From: Plantactinospora alkalitolerans
GTDB taxonomy: Bacteria; Actinomycetota; Actinomycetes; Mycobacteriales; Micromonosporaceae
NCBI RefSeq assembly: GCF_015690345.1
Contig: NZ_JADPUN010000165.1
Span: forward strand, 1 to 44,762
Direction: 5' to 3'
DNA: 44,762 nucleotides
Shown here one piece after another: positions 1-8,201 of the stretch. A program made the translations under genes and the position numbers. How positions within the stretch are numbered: position 1 is the first letter of the stretch; each line of letters starts with the position of its first letter. Under the pieces are notes generated by a model, which did not search any database, was not told the origin of the DNA, and worked only from the letters and a program-made list of their open reading frames with translations.

Positions 1-483
1 GTGGCGTACCGGGTGGCGGTGGACGGGGCGGGGCCGTTCCTGATGGCCCGGGGCGAGGTCGACGCTGTGGTGCTCGGCGCCGACCGGATCTGCGCGAACG
101 GCGACGTGATCAACAAGATCGGCAGTTACGCGCATGCCCTCGGCGCACACCGGGCCGGCATCCCGTTCGTCGTCGTCGCGCCCGAGTCCACGGTGGACCT
201 GGCGACGGCCTCCGGTGCCGACGTCGAGATCGAGGACCGGGGCGCCGACGAGGTGCTGTCGCCCGCAGCGGACCAGCCGGCCGGAGCAGATGACCAGTCG
301 ACGCGACCGGATGACCAGCCGGCCGGAGCAGGGGATCAGTCGACGCGACCAGATGATCAGTCGACGCGGTGGACGACCGTCGGCGCGGTCAATCCCGCGT
401 TCGACGTGACGCCACACGACCTGGTCACCGCGATCGTCACCGAGCGACGCGTGATCAGGCTGGATCGTGGCGAGCGGGTCTGA
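1..483 (+). CDS. mtnA: S-methyl-5-thioribose-1-phosphate isomerase, C-terminal part (5' end outside window)
   Basis: Methionine salvage enzyme that converts 5-methylthioribose-1-phosphate to 5-methylthioribulose-1-phosphate. The visible 160 residues carry the hallmark GADRICANGDVINKIGSY (residues 26-43 of the fragment), the VVAPESTVDL segment and the terminal NPAFDVTPHDLVTAIVTE motif. The first base already lies inside the gene, so the N-terminal half is missing because of the window edge and the GTG at base 1 is not the start. Between the EDRGADEV and NPAFDVTP blocks, where the family usually has a short loop, there is an Asp/Gln/Arg-rich insertion made of a 42-bp tandem repeat. The last 29 bases overlap the convergent tyrA. 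The identification is sure; whether the enlarged loop affects activity is unknown. Confidence 0.93.
   Translation: MAYRVAVDGAGPFLMARGEVDAVVLGADRICANGDVINKIGSYAHALGAHRAGIPFVVVAPESTVDLATASGADVEIEDRGADEVLSPAADQPAGADDQSTRPDDQPAGAGDQSTRPDDQSTRWTTVGAVNPAFDVTPHDLVTAIVTERRVIRLDRGERV
271..369 (+). repeat. 42-bp in-frame tandem repeat inside mtnA
   Basis: Two near-identical 42-bp units (271-312 and 313-354) plus a 15-bp partial third (355-369). The period is 14 codons, so the frame is kept. The units encode an alternating DDQPAGA / DQSTRP pattern in a loop just before the conserved NPAFDVTP block. It looks like recent slippage or unequal recombination. Confidence 0.85.
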
Positions 484-1459
484 CGGCGGTGACCGTACGC
501 CGGTCGTCGGCGACCCGGGTCAGCCAACCGCCGGCCCGGCCGAGCCGGAGCAGGGCCTCGGGCTCGGCCGGCAGTTCCACCGGGGTACCGCCCCGGGGCG
601 GCCAGGCCAACCGGGCCGCCGAGCCGGGTCGGAGCCAGGTCCGCAGCGCGTCGATCGGATCCGCGGTGTCCAGCGCGGCTCGGGCCCGCGTCAGCGCGTC
701 GAGCACCGCGTCCAGGGCCGGACCGACCGCCGCGGCGTTGCCGCCGCACATCGCCGCCACCAGGTCCGGTCGGGTCGCCGCGACCCGCGTACCGTCCCGG
801 AACGAGCCGGCGCCCAGGGTGCCGGCGAGCGGATCGTCGGCGGCGACCGCGGCCAGCGCCGAGGCCAGCAGGTGCGGTACGTGGCTGACGGCGGCGACCG
901 CCCGGTCGTGTTCGTCGGCGACTGCCGGTACCACCCGGGCGTTCAGGCCGGTGATCAGTGCCGCCAGTTCGAGCCAGTCGGCCAGCGACGTCGACCCCGG
1001 TTCGAGGCAGAGCACCCAGGCGCAACCGGCGAACAGATCCGGATCGGCGGCACCGAAGCCGGAGGTCTCCCGTCCGGCCATCGGGTGTCCGCCGACGAAT
1101 CCGGCGAGGCGGTCGGATCCGGCGTGCAGGTGCCGGTCGACCAACGTCTGTACGGGCCCCTTGATCGACGTGACGTCGGTGACCAGGCCGGTGTAGCCGG
1201 CGCCGGCCAGTTCATCCAGCACTCCGGCGACGGCGGGCAGCGGAACCGCGACCACGACCAGTTCGACCCGGGCCACGGCGTCCCGTACGGTCCGGGCGAC
1301 CTGCCAGCGCCCGTCGACCGGGGCCTGTGCGGCGGCCGTCCGGGCCGTGGCCCGGGTCGCCGGATCGGCGTCATAGCCCAGGACCCGATGGCCGGCGGAG
1401 GCCAGTGCGCGTAGCACCGAGCCGCCGATGAGACCGAGCCCGATCACCGCGACGTCCAC
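455..1459 (-). CDS. tyrA: prephenate dehydrogenase
   Basis: Tyrosine biosynthesis: NAD(P)-dependent oxidative decarboxylation of prephenate (or arogenate) in the cytoplasm. The 334-residue protein opens with a Rossmann motif GLGLIGG (7-13). It has the prephenate-binding GGHPMAGRETSG motif (123-134) and the conserved segment ADEHDRAVAAVSHVPHLL (181-198). The start is GTG at 1459, because the Rossmann strand follows at once. Length is typical of a dehydrogenase lacking a mutase domain; the last ~60 residues are too short for a convincing ACT domain. It is convergent with mtnA and overlaps it by 29 bases. The tyrA - deaminase-associated protein - tadA cluster is also seen in mycobacteria, which supports orthology. 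Confidence 0.94.
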   Translation of the reverse strand: MDVAVIGLGLIGGSVLRALASAGHRVLGYDADPATRATARTAAAQAPVDGRWQVARTVRDAVARVELVVVAVPLPAVAGVLDELAGAGYTGLVTDVTSIKGPVQTLVDRHLHAGSDRLAGFVGGHPMAGRETSGFGAADPDLFAGCAWVLCLEPGSTSLADWLELAALITGLNARVVPAVADEHDRAVAAVSHVPHLLASALAAVAADDPLAGTLGAGSFRDGTRVAATRPDLVAAMCGGNAAAVGPALDAVLDALTRARAALDTADPIDALRTWLRPGSAARLAWPPRGGTPVELPAEPEALLRLGRAGGWLTRVADDRRTVTAVRPARHDPA

Positions 1460-1487
1460 GTCCGGAACTCTCGCACACCGGCGCCAG

Positions 1488-2264
1488 TTACGGTGCCTTC
1501 GGGCAGCCCTTGTCGGCGTGCCAGTCCTTCACCTTGGCGACCGGCGAGGTGTTGCGCTTCTTGCGCCAACCGTCCAGGAAGGTCGCCGGCCAGACCACGC
1601 CGCGCCGGATCCACCAGTCGCCGGTCTTCTTGCACGGCGGCGAGATGCCGAAGTGCAGATGGCAGACGTTGTTCGCGTTACCGGTCTTGCCGACCGTGCC
1701 GAGCTGCTGGCCGGCGCCTACCCGTACTCCCGCGTTGATTCCGGCGGCGACGTTGGTCAGGTGTGAGCCGTAGTAGCGCACCCCGTCGTCACCGAGCAGC
1801 GACACCGCCTTGCCGCCGTTGTTGGGACCCTGTGGACCGGACTTGCTGTAGTTGTCGACCCGGCTCACCTCCAGGATCCGGCCCGCCGTGACGGCGACGA
1901 CGGATGAGCCACAGTTGGCGAAGATGTCCGTGGCCGGGTAGCCCGAGTGCGTCGGATGGTACGAGACGTTGCTGGTCTGCACCGGGAACACGTACCGGTG
2001 GTTGCCGGGCTTCGGCGGCGGGGTGGTGGGCTTGCGGGACGGCGACGTGCTCGGGGTTGCCGGCGCGGTCGGCGTCGGGGCCGCCAGCGGCGAGCCGCCG
2101 GCCGAAGCCGACGTCGACGTGTCCATCGGTTCGAAGCTCGGTGCGTCCGGTTGCTGTCTCGTGTCGGCGCAGCCGGCGACGAGCGCCGTCGCCAGCAGGA
2201 CGACGACCGGGTACGTCTGCCGGCCGCGCCGCCGATCCCGCGCTGCGGGTGCTCCCCAAGACAT
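1488..2264 (-). CDS. M23-family metallopeptidase lipoprotein
   Basis: Predicted exported lipoprotein with a LytM/M23 endopeptidase fold that would act on peptidoglycan or simply bind it. The signal sequence ends in a lipobox ALVAGC with Cys32. A Ser/Thr/Pro-rich linker (about 45-88) precedes the catalytic domain. Zinc-ligand motifs are visible: HSGYPATD (His106, Asp113), GSH (His168) and HLHFG (His202, His204). The YPATDIF wording is typical of an actinobacterial M23 subgroup. The ATG at 2264 has only a weak ribosome site. It lies 28 bases downstream of tyrA on the same strand, so co-transcription is possible. Activity is inferred; the metal-binding residues appear complete. Confidence 0.88.
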   Translation of the reverse strand: MSWGAPAARDRRRGRQTYPVVVLLATALVAGCADTRQQPDAPSFEPMDTSTSASAGGSPLAAPTPTAPATPSTSPSRKPTTPPPKPGNHRYVFPVQTSNVSYHPTHSGYPATDIFANCGSSVVAVTAGRILEVSRVDNYSKSGPQGPNNGGKAVSLLGDDGVRYYGSHLTNVAAGINAGVRVGAGQQLGTVGKTGNANNVCHLHFGISPPCKKTGDWWIRRGVVWPATFLDGWRKKRNTSPVAKVKDWHADKGCPKAP

Positions 2265-2472
2265 CCGGCAATACTGGCAGACCGCCCCGCCGTGCGTCCG
2301 CCCGGAACCTCACCGTCATCGGGTTGTCCGGCCTGTGGGCCCACCACCGCCGCTGCGACCTGCCGGTGGTCCGTTGGCCGCGACTCGGTGGGTGCCCGGT
2401 GACCGCCGGGATAGGCTGCGGGCGGCGGACCGCGCGGAATCCGGCGCGGACGGTGGTGGAAGGAGCGGCGTC

Positions 2473-2982
2473 ATGGCGGAAGAGCCGGCGTTCCGACCCT
2501 GGCCGGACGCACCTGCGCCCGGTGGTCCGCACGCGGGTGTCCGCCAGCCGGACAGACCCGGGCCGGGCGCGGTTCCGCCGGGCGATGCGCTCCGGGGCGG
2601 CGGTCCACGGGTCGGGCCGGTCTGGGCGGCACGGCCGGCGGCGCACAGTCCGTCCGGTCTTTTTCCGGCCGGCCCGCCGCCGAACTCACACCCGACCTAC
2701 CGAGAACCCCATCCGGCCCGGGTCGGCGGCGTGTTCGCCGGTGCCGGTTCGGCGGCGGCCTGGTTGGTCGCCTTCGGTCTGCTCGGTCGTGACCTGCGCG
2801 GATATGTGCTGTGGACGCTCTTTGCCGGCGGGGTGGCCTGGTTGGTCGCCCTGGTGTTGACCGCGCGCGGTGATCGGGGGGTCGGCGCGGGAATCGCGTT
2901 GGCCGGGGCACTGGGCTGGGCCGTCGCGGCAGCGGCGGTCGCGGTCCGCTGGTCCTCCTCCGCCGACTGGCCGCTCTGGTGA
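2473..2982 (+). CDS. hypothetical membrane protein with Pro/Gly-rich cytoplasmic N-terminus
   Basis: I do not recognise this 169-residue protein. The ATG at 2473 is chosen because GGAAGGAG sits about 8 bases upstream; the open frame extends further 5' but that part reads as antisense of the M23 gene. Residues 1-80 are rich in Pro, Gly, Arg and Ala. Residues 84-165 contain three hydrophobic segments (around VFAGAGSAAAWLVAFGLL, VLWTLFAGGVAWLVALVL and GAGIALAGALGWAVAAAA). This looks like a small integral membrane protein with a disordered tail. It is divergent from the M23 gene with a 208-base gap that should hold both promoters. Confidence 0.7.
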   Translation: MAEEPAFRPWPDAPAPGGPHAGVRQPDRPGPGAVPPGDALRGGGPRVGPVWAARPAAHSPSGLFPAGPPPNSHPTYREPHPARVGGVFAGAGSAAAWLVAFGLLGRDLRGYVLWTLFAGGVAWLVALVLTARGDRGVGAGIALAGALGWAVAAAAVAVRWSSSADWPLW

Positions 2983-3099
2983 GGGGCCTGGTGGGCGAAA
3001 ACGGGCGAAATTCGCCCTCGCTGGCGGCGCTGGGTGAGCCTGCGACCGCATACCGCGACCGGCCTTGACGAACCGCGCGGGACTCGGCACCCTCGCGGT

Positions 3100-3267
3100 A
3101 TGGCCTGGACAGAGCATCGGCTCGACCCCGACCGCAGCCGCCGTCGGTTGCAGCTCCTCGCCGAGCTCGCCGGGGCGAAGTCGGTGCGGGAGCGTGAGCA
3201 TCCACGACGTGCCCGCGTTGATCGGCTGCGTGAGTTGATCGCGACCCGTCGTCGGTTGGTGAGCTGA
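3100..3267 (+). CDS. possible small basic protein, 55 residues
   Basis: A short ORF from ATG 3100 encodes a highly charged, Arg-rich, probably helical peptide (RRRLQLLAELAG, then RARVDRLRELIATRRRLVS). No strong ribosome site is seen, and no family is recognised. Amphipathic heptad-like spacing of Leu and Arg argues mildly for real coding. It fills the space between the membrane protein and the deaminase-associated gene. Confidence 0.35.
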   Translation: MAWTEHRLDPDRSRRRLQLLAELAGAKSVREREHPRRARVDRLRELIATRRRLVS

Positions 3268-3427
3268 CCGACCGCGCCACCCACCTCGATTCCCTGACCT
3301 GCTTCGGGGCGTTGCCTAGGCTCCCGTGGATGTGACCGGATACCGTTCCGCGTAACAGGGAGTCGGCCGTGAACGGGCACGTCGGCGGTGATCTGCGGCT
3401 GGGGGCCGAAGGGTAATTGGGGGGACC

Positions 3428-3964
3428 GTGTCGTACTTCGCTGCGGCCGTGGTGCGTCGGGCGTCCGGCTGGACTGCGGCAGAAGTTGATCTTAATGGCG
3501 CGGCGGACATCGACGAGGTTGCCGACCTGCTCCGCGACGTCGACCAGGACGCCGAGATCTCGTTGCTCTTCGTCGAGTCCGATGACGTCTACCTCGCGAT
3601 CATGCGGCTGGACGAGGGTGAGGACCTGCGCATCTTCGGTTCCGACTCGGCCTTCGCCGAGGAATCGCGGCTCGGTGCCCTGCTGGTCGGGGACATCAAG
3701 GCACCGGCGCTGGAGATCGACGACGTCGTCGAACCGGCGGCGCACGTCGCCGGGGCGTCCGGTGACGAGGATGACGACGACCCGGCGGTCGATCCCGACG
3801 CCGACCCGGTGGGTGACGCCGACCTCCTCGCCGACCTCGGCATCTCGGCCCATCGCCTGCTCGCGATCTGCTCCCGCGAGGGCATGCTGCCGGCCGATGT
3901 CACGGCGCAGGTCTGTCAGGTCATCGGCTGCGGCAACGAGGTCGAGGAACTTCGGGAAGCGTGA
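3428..3964 (+). CDS. tRNA adenosine deaminase-associated protein
   Basis: 178-residue acidic protein of the actinobacterial family found next to tadA. It starts MSYFAAAVVRR, has the LRDVDQDAEISLLFVESDD region, a strongly acidic middle (DEDDDD around residue 115) and ends with LLAICSREGMLPADVTAQV. The GTG at 3428 follows a G-rich stretch and matches the family N-terminus. It lies 46 bases upstream of tadA on the same strand, so the two are likely co-transcribed. Its biochemical role is unknown; the association with tadA is the only strong clue. Confidence 0.87.
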   Translation: MSYFAAAVVRRASGWTAAEVDLNGAADIDEVADLLRDVDQDAEISLLFVESDDVYLAIMRLDEGEDLRIFGSDSAFAEESRLGALLVGDIKAPALEIDDVVEPAAHVAGASGDEDDDDPAVDPDADPVGDADLLADLGISAHRLLAICSREGMLPADVTAQVCQVIGCGNEVEELREA

Positions 3965-4010
3965 CCGGCCCGGATTCGGAAGGTTCTGACGCGTCGGTCC
4001 GGCGGGCCGG

Positions 4011-4526
4011 GTGGTGACCGGCCGACGGCAACAGCACGAGGCGTGGATGCGGCGGGCGCTGGAGGTCTCCGGCACCAGTCCTGCCGGCCTCGGTGCGGTC
4101 GGCCCGGCGGAAGACGTCGCCGACCGGGCCAGGGAGGTGGCGGCCGAGGACGTACCGGTCGGCGCGGTGATCTACGGCCCGGACGGAACGGAACTCTCCA
4201 CCGCCCGCAACGAACGGGAACGTACCGGTGACCCCACCGCGCACGCCGAGGTCCTGGCACTGCGCCGGGCCGCCGACGTGCTGGGGGCCTGGCGGCTGAC
4301 CGGCTGCACCCTGGTCGTGACGCTGGAGCCGTGCACCATGTGCGCCGGGGCACTGGTGCTCGCCCGAATCTCCACCCTCGTCTACGGCGCGTGGGAGCCG
4401 AAGACGGGCGCGGTCGGGTCACTGTGGGACGTCGTACGCGACCGGCGGCTCAACCACCGGCCCGAGGTCTACGGCGGGGTCCTGGAAGCCGAGTGCGCCG
4501 CCGCGCTCCGCGCGTTCTTCCGCTGA
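4011..4526 (+). CDS. tadA: tRNA-specific adenosine-34 deaminase
   Basis: Deaminates the wobble adenosine of tRNA-Arg(ACG) to inosine. The zinc-dependent deaminase motifs are intact: HAEV (His78, catalytic Glu80) and PCTMCAGA (Cys108, Cys111). The 171-residue length is slightly long because about 20 extra residues (SGTSPAGLGAVGPAEDVADR) sit between helix 1 and the VPVGAV strand. The start is taken at GTG 4011; GTG 4014 is equally possible. It follows the deaminase-associated gene and is followed by a short intergenic region containing DnaA boxes. Identification is firm. Confidence 0.93.
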   Translation: MVTGRRQQHEAWMRRALEVSGTSPAGLGAVGPAEDVADRAREVAAEDVPVGAVIYGPDGTELSTARNERERTGDPTAHAEVLALRRAADVLGAWRLTGCTLVVTLEPCTMCAGALVLARISTLVYGAWEPKTGAVGSLWDVVRDRRLNHRPEVYGGVLEAECAAALRAFFR

Positions 4527-4550
4527 CCTCCCACGCTGCGGACTCAGGGC

Positions 4551-4612
4551 TTATCCACAGTTTGTGGATAACTTCAAAACCTGTGGAAAACTCCGGTACG
4601 GGCTGTGGACCG
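4551..4612. promoter_or_regulatory. DnaA-box cluster (two perfect boxes in inverted pair plus one or two weaker)
   Basis: Directly seen: TTATCCACA (4551-4559) and TGTGGATAA (4563-4571) form a perfect inverted pair with a 3-base spacer. TGTGGAAAA (4582-4590, i.e. TTTTCCACA on the minus strand) and a degenerate TGTGGACCG (4604-4612) follow. TTATCCACA is the classic high-affinity DnaA box. The cluster fills the gap between tadA and the next gene and is not an oriC: there is no dnaA or dnaN nearby and only three or four boxes. It could titrate DnaA or regulate the downstream gene. Confidence 0.8.
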
Positions 4613-4661
4613 GGTACGTGCCGAGGGGCGTCCGGCTGGCAGACTTCGATCCGTGCCCCGC

Positions 4662-5573
4662 ATGGTCATTCCCGCCACCCTCAGTCGCAATGTCGTCGAA
4701 ACCTGGGGCGAGGCCGGTAGACGGTGGCTGACCGAGTTGCCGGAGCTGGAGTCCTCGATGCTGCGCGACTGGGAGTTGGAACCCGGCACGCCGTTTCCGC
4801 TCAGCTTCAACTGGGTCACCTCGGTCAACCGGGCCGACGGCTCGCCAGCGGTGCTCAAGCTCGGCGTACCGCACACCGGCCATCTGGCGGAGGAGGCGGC
4901 GACGCTCGAGTTCTTCGCCGGCCAGGGGGCGGTACGTCTGCTCGCCCGGGACGCCGACCGGGGGGCGCTGCTCCTGGAACGGGCCAACCCCGGCATCCCG
5001 ATCAGCGCACTCGTTCCATCGCGTGACGAGGAGGCGACCACCGCCTTCGTCGACGTGCTGCGGCGACTGCACCGTACGGCCCCGCCGAGTTGGCCACTGC
5101 CGGAGTTGGCGGCCCGGAGCGCGTCCTTCTCGAATCACCTGCGCGTGCACCCCGACGGTGGTCTGATCCCCCGGCACCTGGTGGAGCGGGCGGGCCGGCT
5201 GTTCGACGAGTTGTGCGCGACCGCGCCGGACCGGGTGATCCTGCACGGCGACCTTCATCATGACAACATCCTGCGGGCCGACCGGGAACCGTGGTTGGCG
5301 ATCGATCCGCACGGGGTCATCGGTGATCCGGGTTACGAGATCGGCGCCCTGCTCTACAACCCCGACCCCGGCCGGCGTGAGGACGACCTCCTTGCCCTGG
5401 TCCCGCGCCGGATCGAGCAGCTCGCCGACATGTTGGGAATGCCCGTCGAACGAGTCGTCGGCTGGGGATTCGTTCAGGGCGTGCTGTCGGAGGTGTGGAC
5501 GGCGGAGGGCGGTGGCACGCCCGGAAGCCGCGCCCTGGACGTCGCGCTGCAACTACTGCCCCGGCTGCCCTGA
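4662..5573 (+). CDS. aminoglycoside/hydroxyurea-type antibiotic resistance kinase
   Basis: Resembles the APH(6)/hydroxyurea phosphotransferase family, cytoplasmic kinases that phosphorylate aminoglycosides such as streptomycin. It shows the catalytic-loop motif HGDLHHDN (195-202), the metal-binding Asp in AIDPHGVIGDPGYE (Asp215) and the N-lobe Lys in AVLKLGVP. ATG 4662 is preferred; GTG 4653 is possible, and the upstream GTG 4605 lies inside a DnaA-like box. At 303 residues the length fits the family. The real substrate cannot be read from sequence, and many chromosomal members confer no clear resistance. DnaA boxes lie immediately upstream. Confidence 0.85.
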   Translation: MVIPATLSRNVVETWGEAGRRWLTELPELESSMLRDWELEPGTPFPLSFNWVTSVNRADGSPAVLKLGVPHTGHLAEEAATLEFFAGQGAVRLLARDADRGALLLERANPGIPISALVPSRDEEATTAFVDVLRRLHRTAPPSWPLPELAARSASFSNHLRVHPDGGLIPRHLVERAGRLFDELCATAPDRVILHGDLHHDNILRADREPWLAIDPHGVIGDPGYEIGALLYNPDPGRREDDLLALVPRRIEQLADMLGMPVERVVGWGFVQGVLSEVWTAEGGGTPGSRALDVALQLLPRLP

Positions 5574-5587
5574 CTGGACCGGGAGGG

Positions 5588-6874
5588 TCAGGGGCGGTGG
5601 GCGCCGATGGCGGCCGGGACCGGGGTGTTGGCCGCCGCGCCGATGGTCGCCGCCGGAGACAGGTTCCACCGCGGTTCGCCCGCCGTCGAGAACCCGCCGG
5701 ACGATTCGGCCGGATCGGCCGGCAGGACGACCGTGACGACCAGCCCGCCGCCCTCCCGGGGCTCGGCCCGGACCGAGCCGCCGTGCGCGCCGGAGACCGC
5801 CCGGACGATCGACAACCCGAGACCGAACCCGCGCCCGCCGTCGACCCGCTCCTGACGTAGCCGACGGAACGGCTGGAACAGCGTCTCGATCTCGTACCCC
5901 GGCACCACCGGCCCGGTGTTCGCCACCACCAGGGTGGCCCAGCCGTCGACCGTGCCGGTGTTGATCCACACCTCGCCGCCGGTCGGGACGTTGTGCCGTA
6001 CCGCGTTCTCCAGCAGGTTCTGGGCCAGCCGCTCCAGCAGAATCGGATCGCCGGTGGTACGGGCCGGCGCCAGGTACCGGTGTACGGAGAGCTGCGTCCC
6101 GGCGGTGGCCTGGTCGGTGACGTGCGCGGCCACCTCGGCCAGGTCGATCGACGTACGGTCGACAATCTGCTGGTCCGAGTCGGCCAGGGTGAGCAGCCCG
6201 TCGATCAGCCGTTCGTGGCGTTCGTTGATCGACAACAGCGTCTCCCCGAGCTGCCGTAGTTCGGCGGGGGCCTCCGGCCGGGTGATCGCGAGTTCCAGCA
6301 GCGAGCGGTTCAGCGCCAGCGGGGTACGCAGTTCGTGCGACGCGTTGGCGATGAACCGGCGCTGCCCGTCGAAGGACTGATCCAGACGTTCCAGCATCAG
6401 GTCGAAGGTGTCGGCCAGTTCCCTCACCTCGTCCCGGGGCCCGCGCAGCGCGATCCGCTCGTGCAGCCCCCGTCCGGCCGCCCCGGCCCCGGCGATCCGC
6501 CGGGCGGTGCCGGTGATCTGGTTCAGCGGTTGCAGCGCCCGGCCGGAGAGCAGCCAGCCGAAGGCGATGGCGGTCGCCGACACCACTCCCAGGGCGATGC
6601 CGCCCTGGGTGAGCAGGGTTTCCAGTGCGTCCTGCCGGGCCTGGTCCTGGACCTGCCGGGCGTACATCCGGAGCTGCTCGGCGTCCTCGGGGGAGGCGAT
6701 CTGCCCTGGCAGCCCGTTCAGCGGCTGCCTGAAGGCGTTCAGCGACACCCCGAAGGTCGCGGGCAACTGCTGCTTCACCAGGACGTAGGTGACGCCGAGC
6801 AGGACGATGCCGGCGAGCAGGAAGAGGCCGCCGTAGACGATTGTCAGACGAGCTCGGATGGTCAGTCGCTTCAC
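5588..6874 (-). CDS. sensor histidine kinase (two-component system)
   Basis: Membrane-bound kinase. TM1 is about residues 11-33, a ~55-residue extracytoplasmic loop follows, TM2 is about 89-110, then HAMP (about 111-165), and a HisKA helix with the phospho-acceptor His180 in NASHELRTPLA. The ATPase domain has an N box (LAQNLLENAVRHN) and a G2 box (GRGFGLGLSIV). The C-terminal ~40 residues are an Ala/Pro-rich tail. The ATG at 6874 overlaps the stop of the response-regulator gene (ATGA), so the two are translationally coupled. The pair is transcribed away from the exporter operon that starts at 7659 and probably controls it (inference from position). Confidence 0.92.
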   Translation of the reverse strand: MKRLTIRARLTIVYGGLFLLAGIVLLGVTYVLVKQQLPATFGVSLNAFRQPLNGLPGQIASPEDAEQLRMYARQVQDQARQDALETLLTQGGIALGVVSATAIAFGWLLSGRALQPLNQITGTARRIAGAGAAGRGLHERIALRGPRDEVRELADTFDLMLERLDQSFDGQRRFIANASHELRTPLALNRSLLELAITRPEAPAELRQLGETLLSINERHERLIDGLLTLADSDQQIVDRTSIDLAEVAAHVTDQATAGTQLSVHRYLAPARTTGDPILLERLAQNLLENAVRHNVPTGGEVWINTGTVDGWATLVVANTGPVVPGYEIETLFQPFRRLRQERVDGGRGFGLGLSIVRAVSGAHGGSVRAEPREGGGLVVTVVLPADPAESSGGFSTAGEPRWNLSPAATIGAAANTPVPAAIGAHRP

Positions 6875-7527
6875 CGGATCTGATACCCCACTCCCGGAAC
6901 CGTCTCGACGACCTGCGGGTCGCCGAGCTTGCGGCGCAGCTTCATCACTGTCACCCGCACCACGTTGGTGAACGGGTCGATGTGTTCGTCCCAGGCCCGC
7001 TCCAGCAGCTCCTCGGCGGAGACGACCGCGCCGCCGGCCCGCATCAGCTCGGCCAGCACCGCGAACTCCTTGCGGGACAGCGCGACGTGCCGACCGTCGC
7101 GGTAGACCTCGTGCCGGGCCGGGTCGACCACCAGTCCGGCCCGGGTCAGTTTCGGCGGTGCCGCCGGCCGGGCCCGGCGGATCAGCGCGTGCACCCGGGC
7201 CGAGAGTTCGACAAGCGCGAACGGCTTGATCAGGTAGTCGTCGGCGCCCAGCGCCAGACCGGCCACCCGGTCCCGGACAGCGGCGGCGGCGGTGAGCATC
7301 AGCACCCTCGTCTCGGCCCCGCCGTCCATGATCGCCCGGCAGACGTCATCCCCGTGCACCACCGGCAGGTCCCGGTCGAGCACGACGACGTCGTAGTCGT
7401 TGACGCCGAGCCTCTCCAGGGCCGAGTCGCCGTCGTACACGACGTCGACCGCGAACGCCTCCCGACGTAACCACTCGGCGACGGCGTCCGCCAACAGCTT
7501 CTCGTCCTCGACCACCAGTACCCGCAC
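6871..7527 (-). CDS. OmpR-family response regulator
   Basis: 218-residue regulator: receiver domain with the acidic pair Glu7/Asp8, phospho-acceptor Asp51 (VVVLDRDLP), Thr79 and Lys101 (DDYLIKPF), then a winged-helix DNA-binding domain ending RVTVMKLRRKLGD...VPGVGYQIR. The start is set at GTG 7527 because the first receiver strand RVLVVEDE begins there; the open frame extends upstream to 7602 without homology-like content. It overlaps the kinase gene by four bases. The 131-base gap to the lipoprotein gene is the natural place for its binding sites. Confidence 0.93.
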   Translation of the reverse strand: MRVLVVEDEKLLADAVAEWLRREAFAVDVVYDGDSALERLGVNDYDVVVLDRDLPVVHGDDVCRAIMDGGAETRVLMLTAAAAVRDRVAGLALGADDYLIKPFALVELSARVHALIRRARPAAPPKLTRAGLVVDPARHEVYRDGRHVALSRKEFAVLAELMRAGGAVVSAEELLERAWDEHIDPFTNVVRVTVMKLRRKLGDPQVVETVPGVGYQIR

Positions 7528-7658
7528 CGTCCCATCGTGACTCGCTCCCGGGTAACCCCGCCGTAAACGTCGACGGTTACGCCCCGGATACGCGCCCCGC
7601 ACTTCACTTTGTCCGTATCGGCCGGCGAACCGCGCCGGCCCACGGAAGGAGTTGTGCC

Positions 7659-8201
7659 ATGCGCCGACGAATGTCAGGCACCTGGCTGGCCCTGCCGCTG
7701 ACTCTCGGTCTGGCCCTCGCCGGCTGCGGCGGCCCCGATTCCGGGACCGGAGTGGCGACGGCCGGCGGCGGAACCGGGGCCGAACCCACGGCCAGCGCCA
7801 GCGCCGCCGCCCTCAGCAACGAGGACCGGCAGCGGGAGTTCGCCAAGTGCATGCGGGAGAACGGGGTGGACATGCCCGACCCGGAGCCGGGTCAGGGCGG
7901 GATCCGCGTCCAGAGCGGTCCGGACGACCGGGAGAAGATGGGGGCGGCGATGGAGAAGTGCCGCAGCCTGCTGCCCAACGGTGGCGAGGGAATGAAGCTC
8001 GACGCGAAGCAGATCGAGCAGGTGCGCCAGATGGCCAAGTGCATGCGGGAGAACGGCGTACCGGACTTCCCGGACCCGGGCGCGGACGGCACCATCAACT
8101 TCCAGGCGGGGGCCGGGCTCGACCGGGAGGACCCGAAGTTTCAGGCCGCGATGGAGAAGTGCCGTGGGAACTTCCCGATCCGGGCCCGGGAGTCGCGATG
8201 A
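7659..8201 (+). CDS. lipoprotein with duplicated KCMRENGV domain, first gene of exporter operon
   Basis: 180-residue secreted lipoprotein; the signal ends in lipobox LALAGC. The mature part consists of two homologous ~50-residue units, each beginning with KCMRENGV, then an acidic Pro-Asp-Pro element, and ending AAMEKCR. Each unit therefore has a pair of Cys that could form a disulfide. The ribosome site GGAAGGAG is strong. The stop overlaps the ATG of the adaptor gene (ATGA). I know of no assigned function; such small Cys-paired lipoproteins occur beside MacAB-like exporters in actinobacteria and may bind the exported substrate or feed the sensor kinase (inference). Confidence 0.85.
   Translation: MRRRMSGTWLALPLTLGLALAGCGGPDSGTGVATAGGGTGAEPTASASAAALSNEDRQREFAKCMRENGVDMPDPEPGQGGIRVQSGPDDREKMGAAMEKCRSLLPNGGEGMKLDAKQIEQVRQMAKCMRENGVPDFPDPGADGTINFQAGAGLDREDPKFQAAMEKCRGNFPIRARESR

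Noticed and set aside
4551-4612. Chromosomal oriC
   Set aside because: Only three or four boxes, no A+T-rich unwinding region, no dnaA/dnaN; better as an accessory DnaA site.
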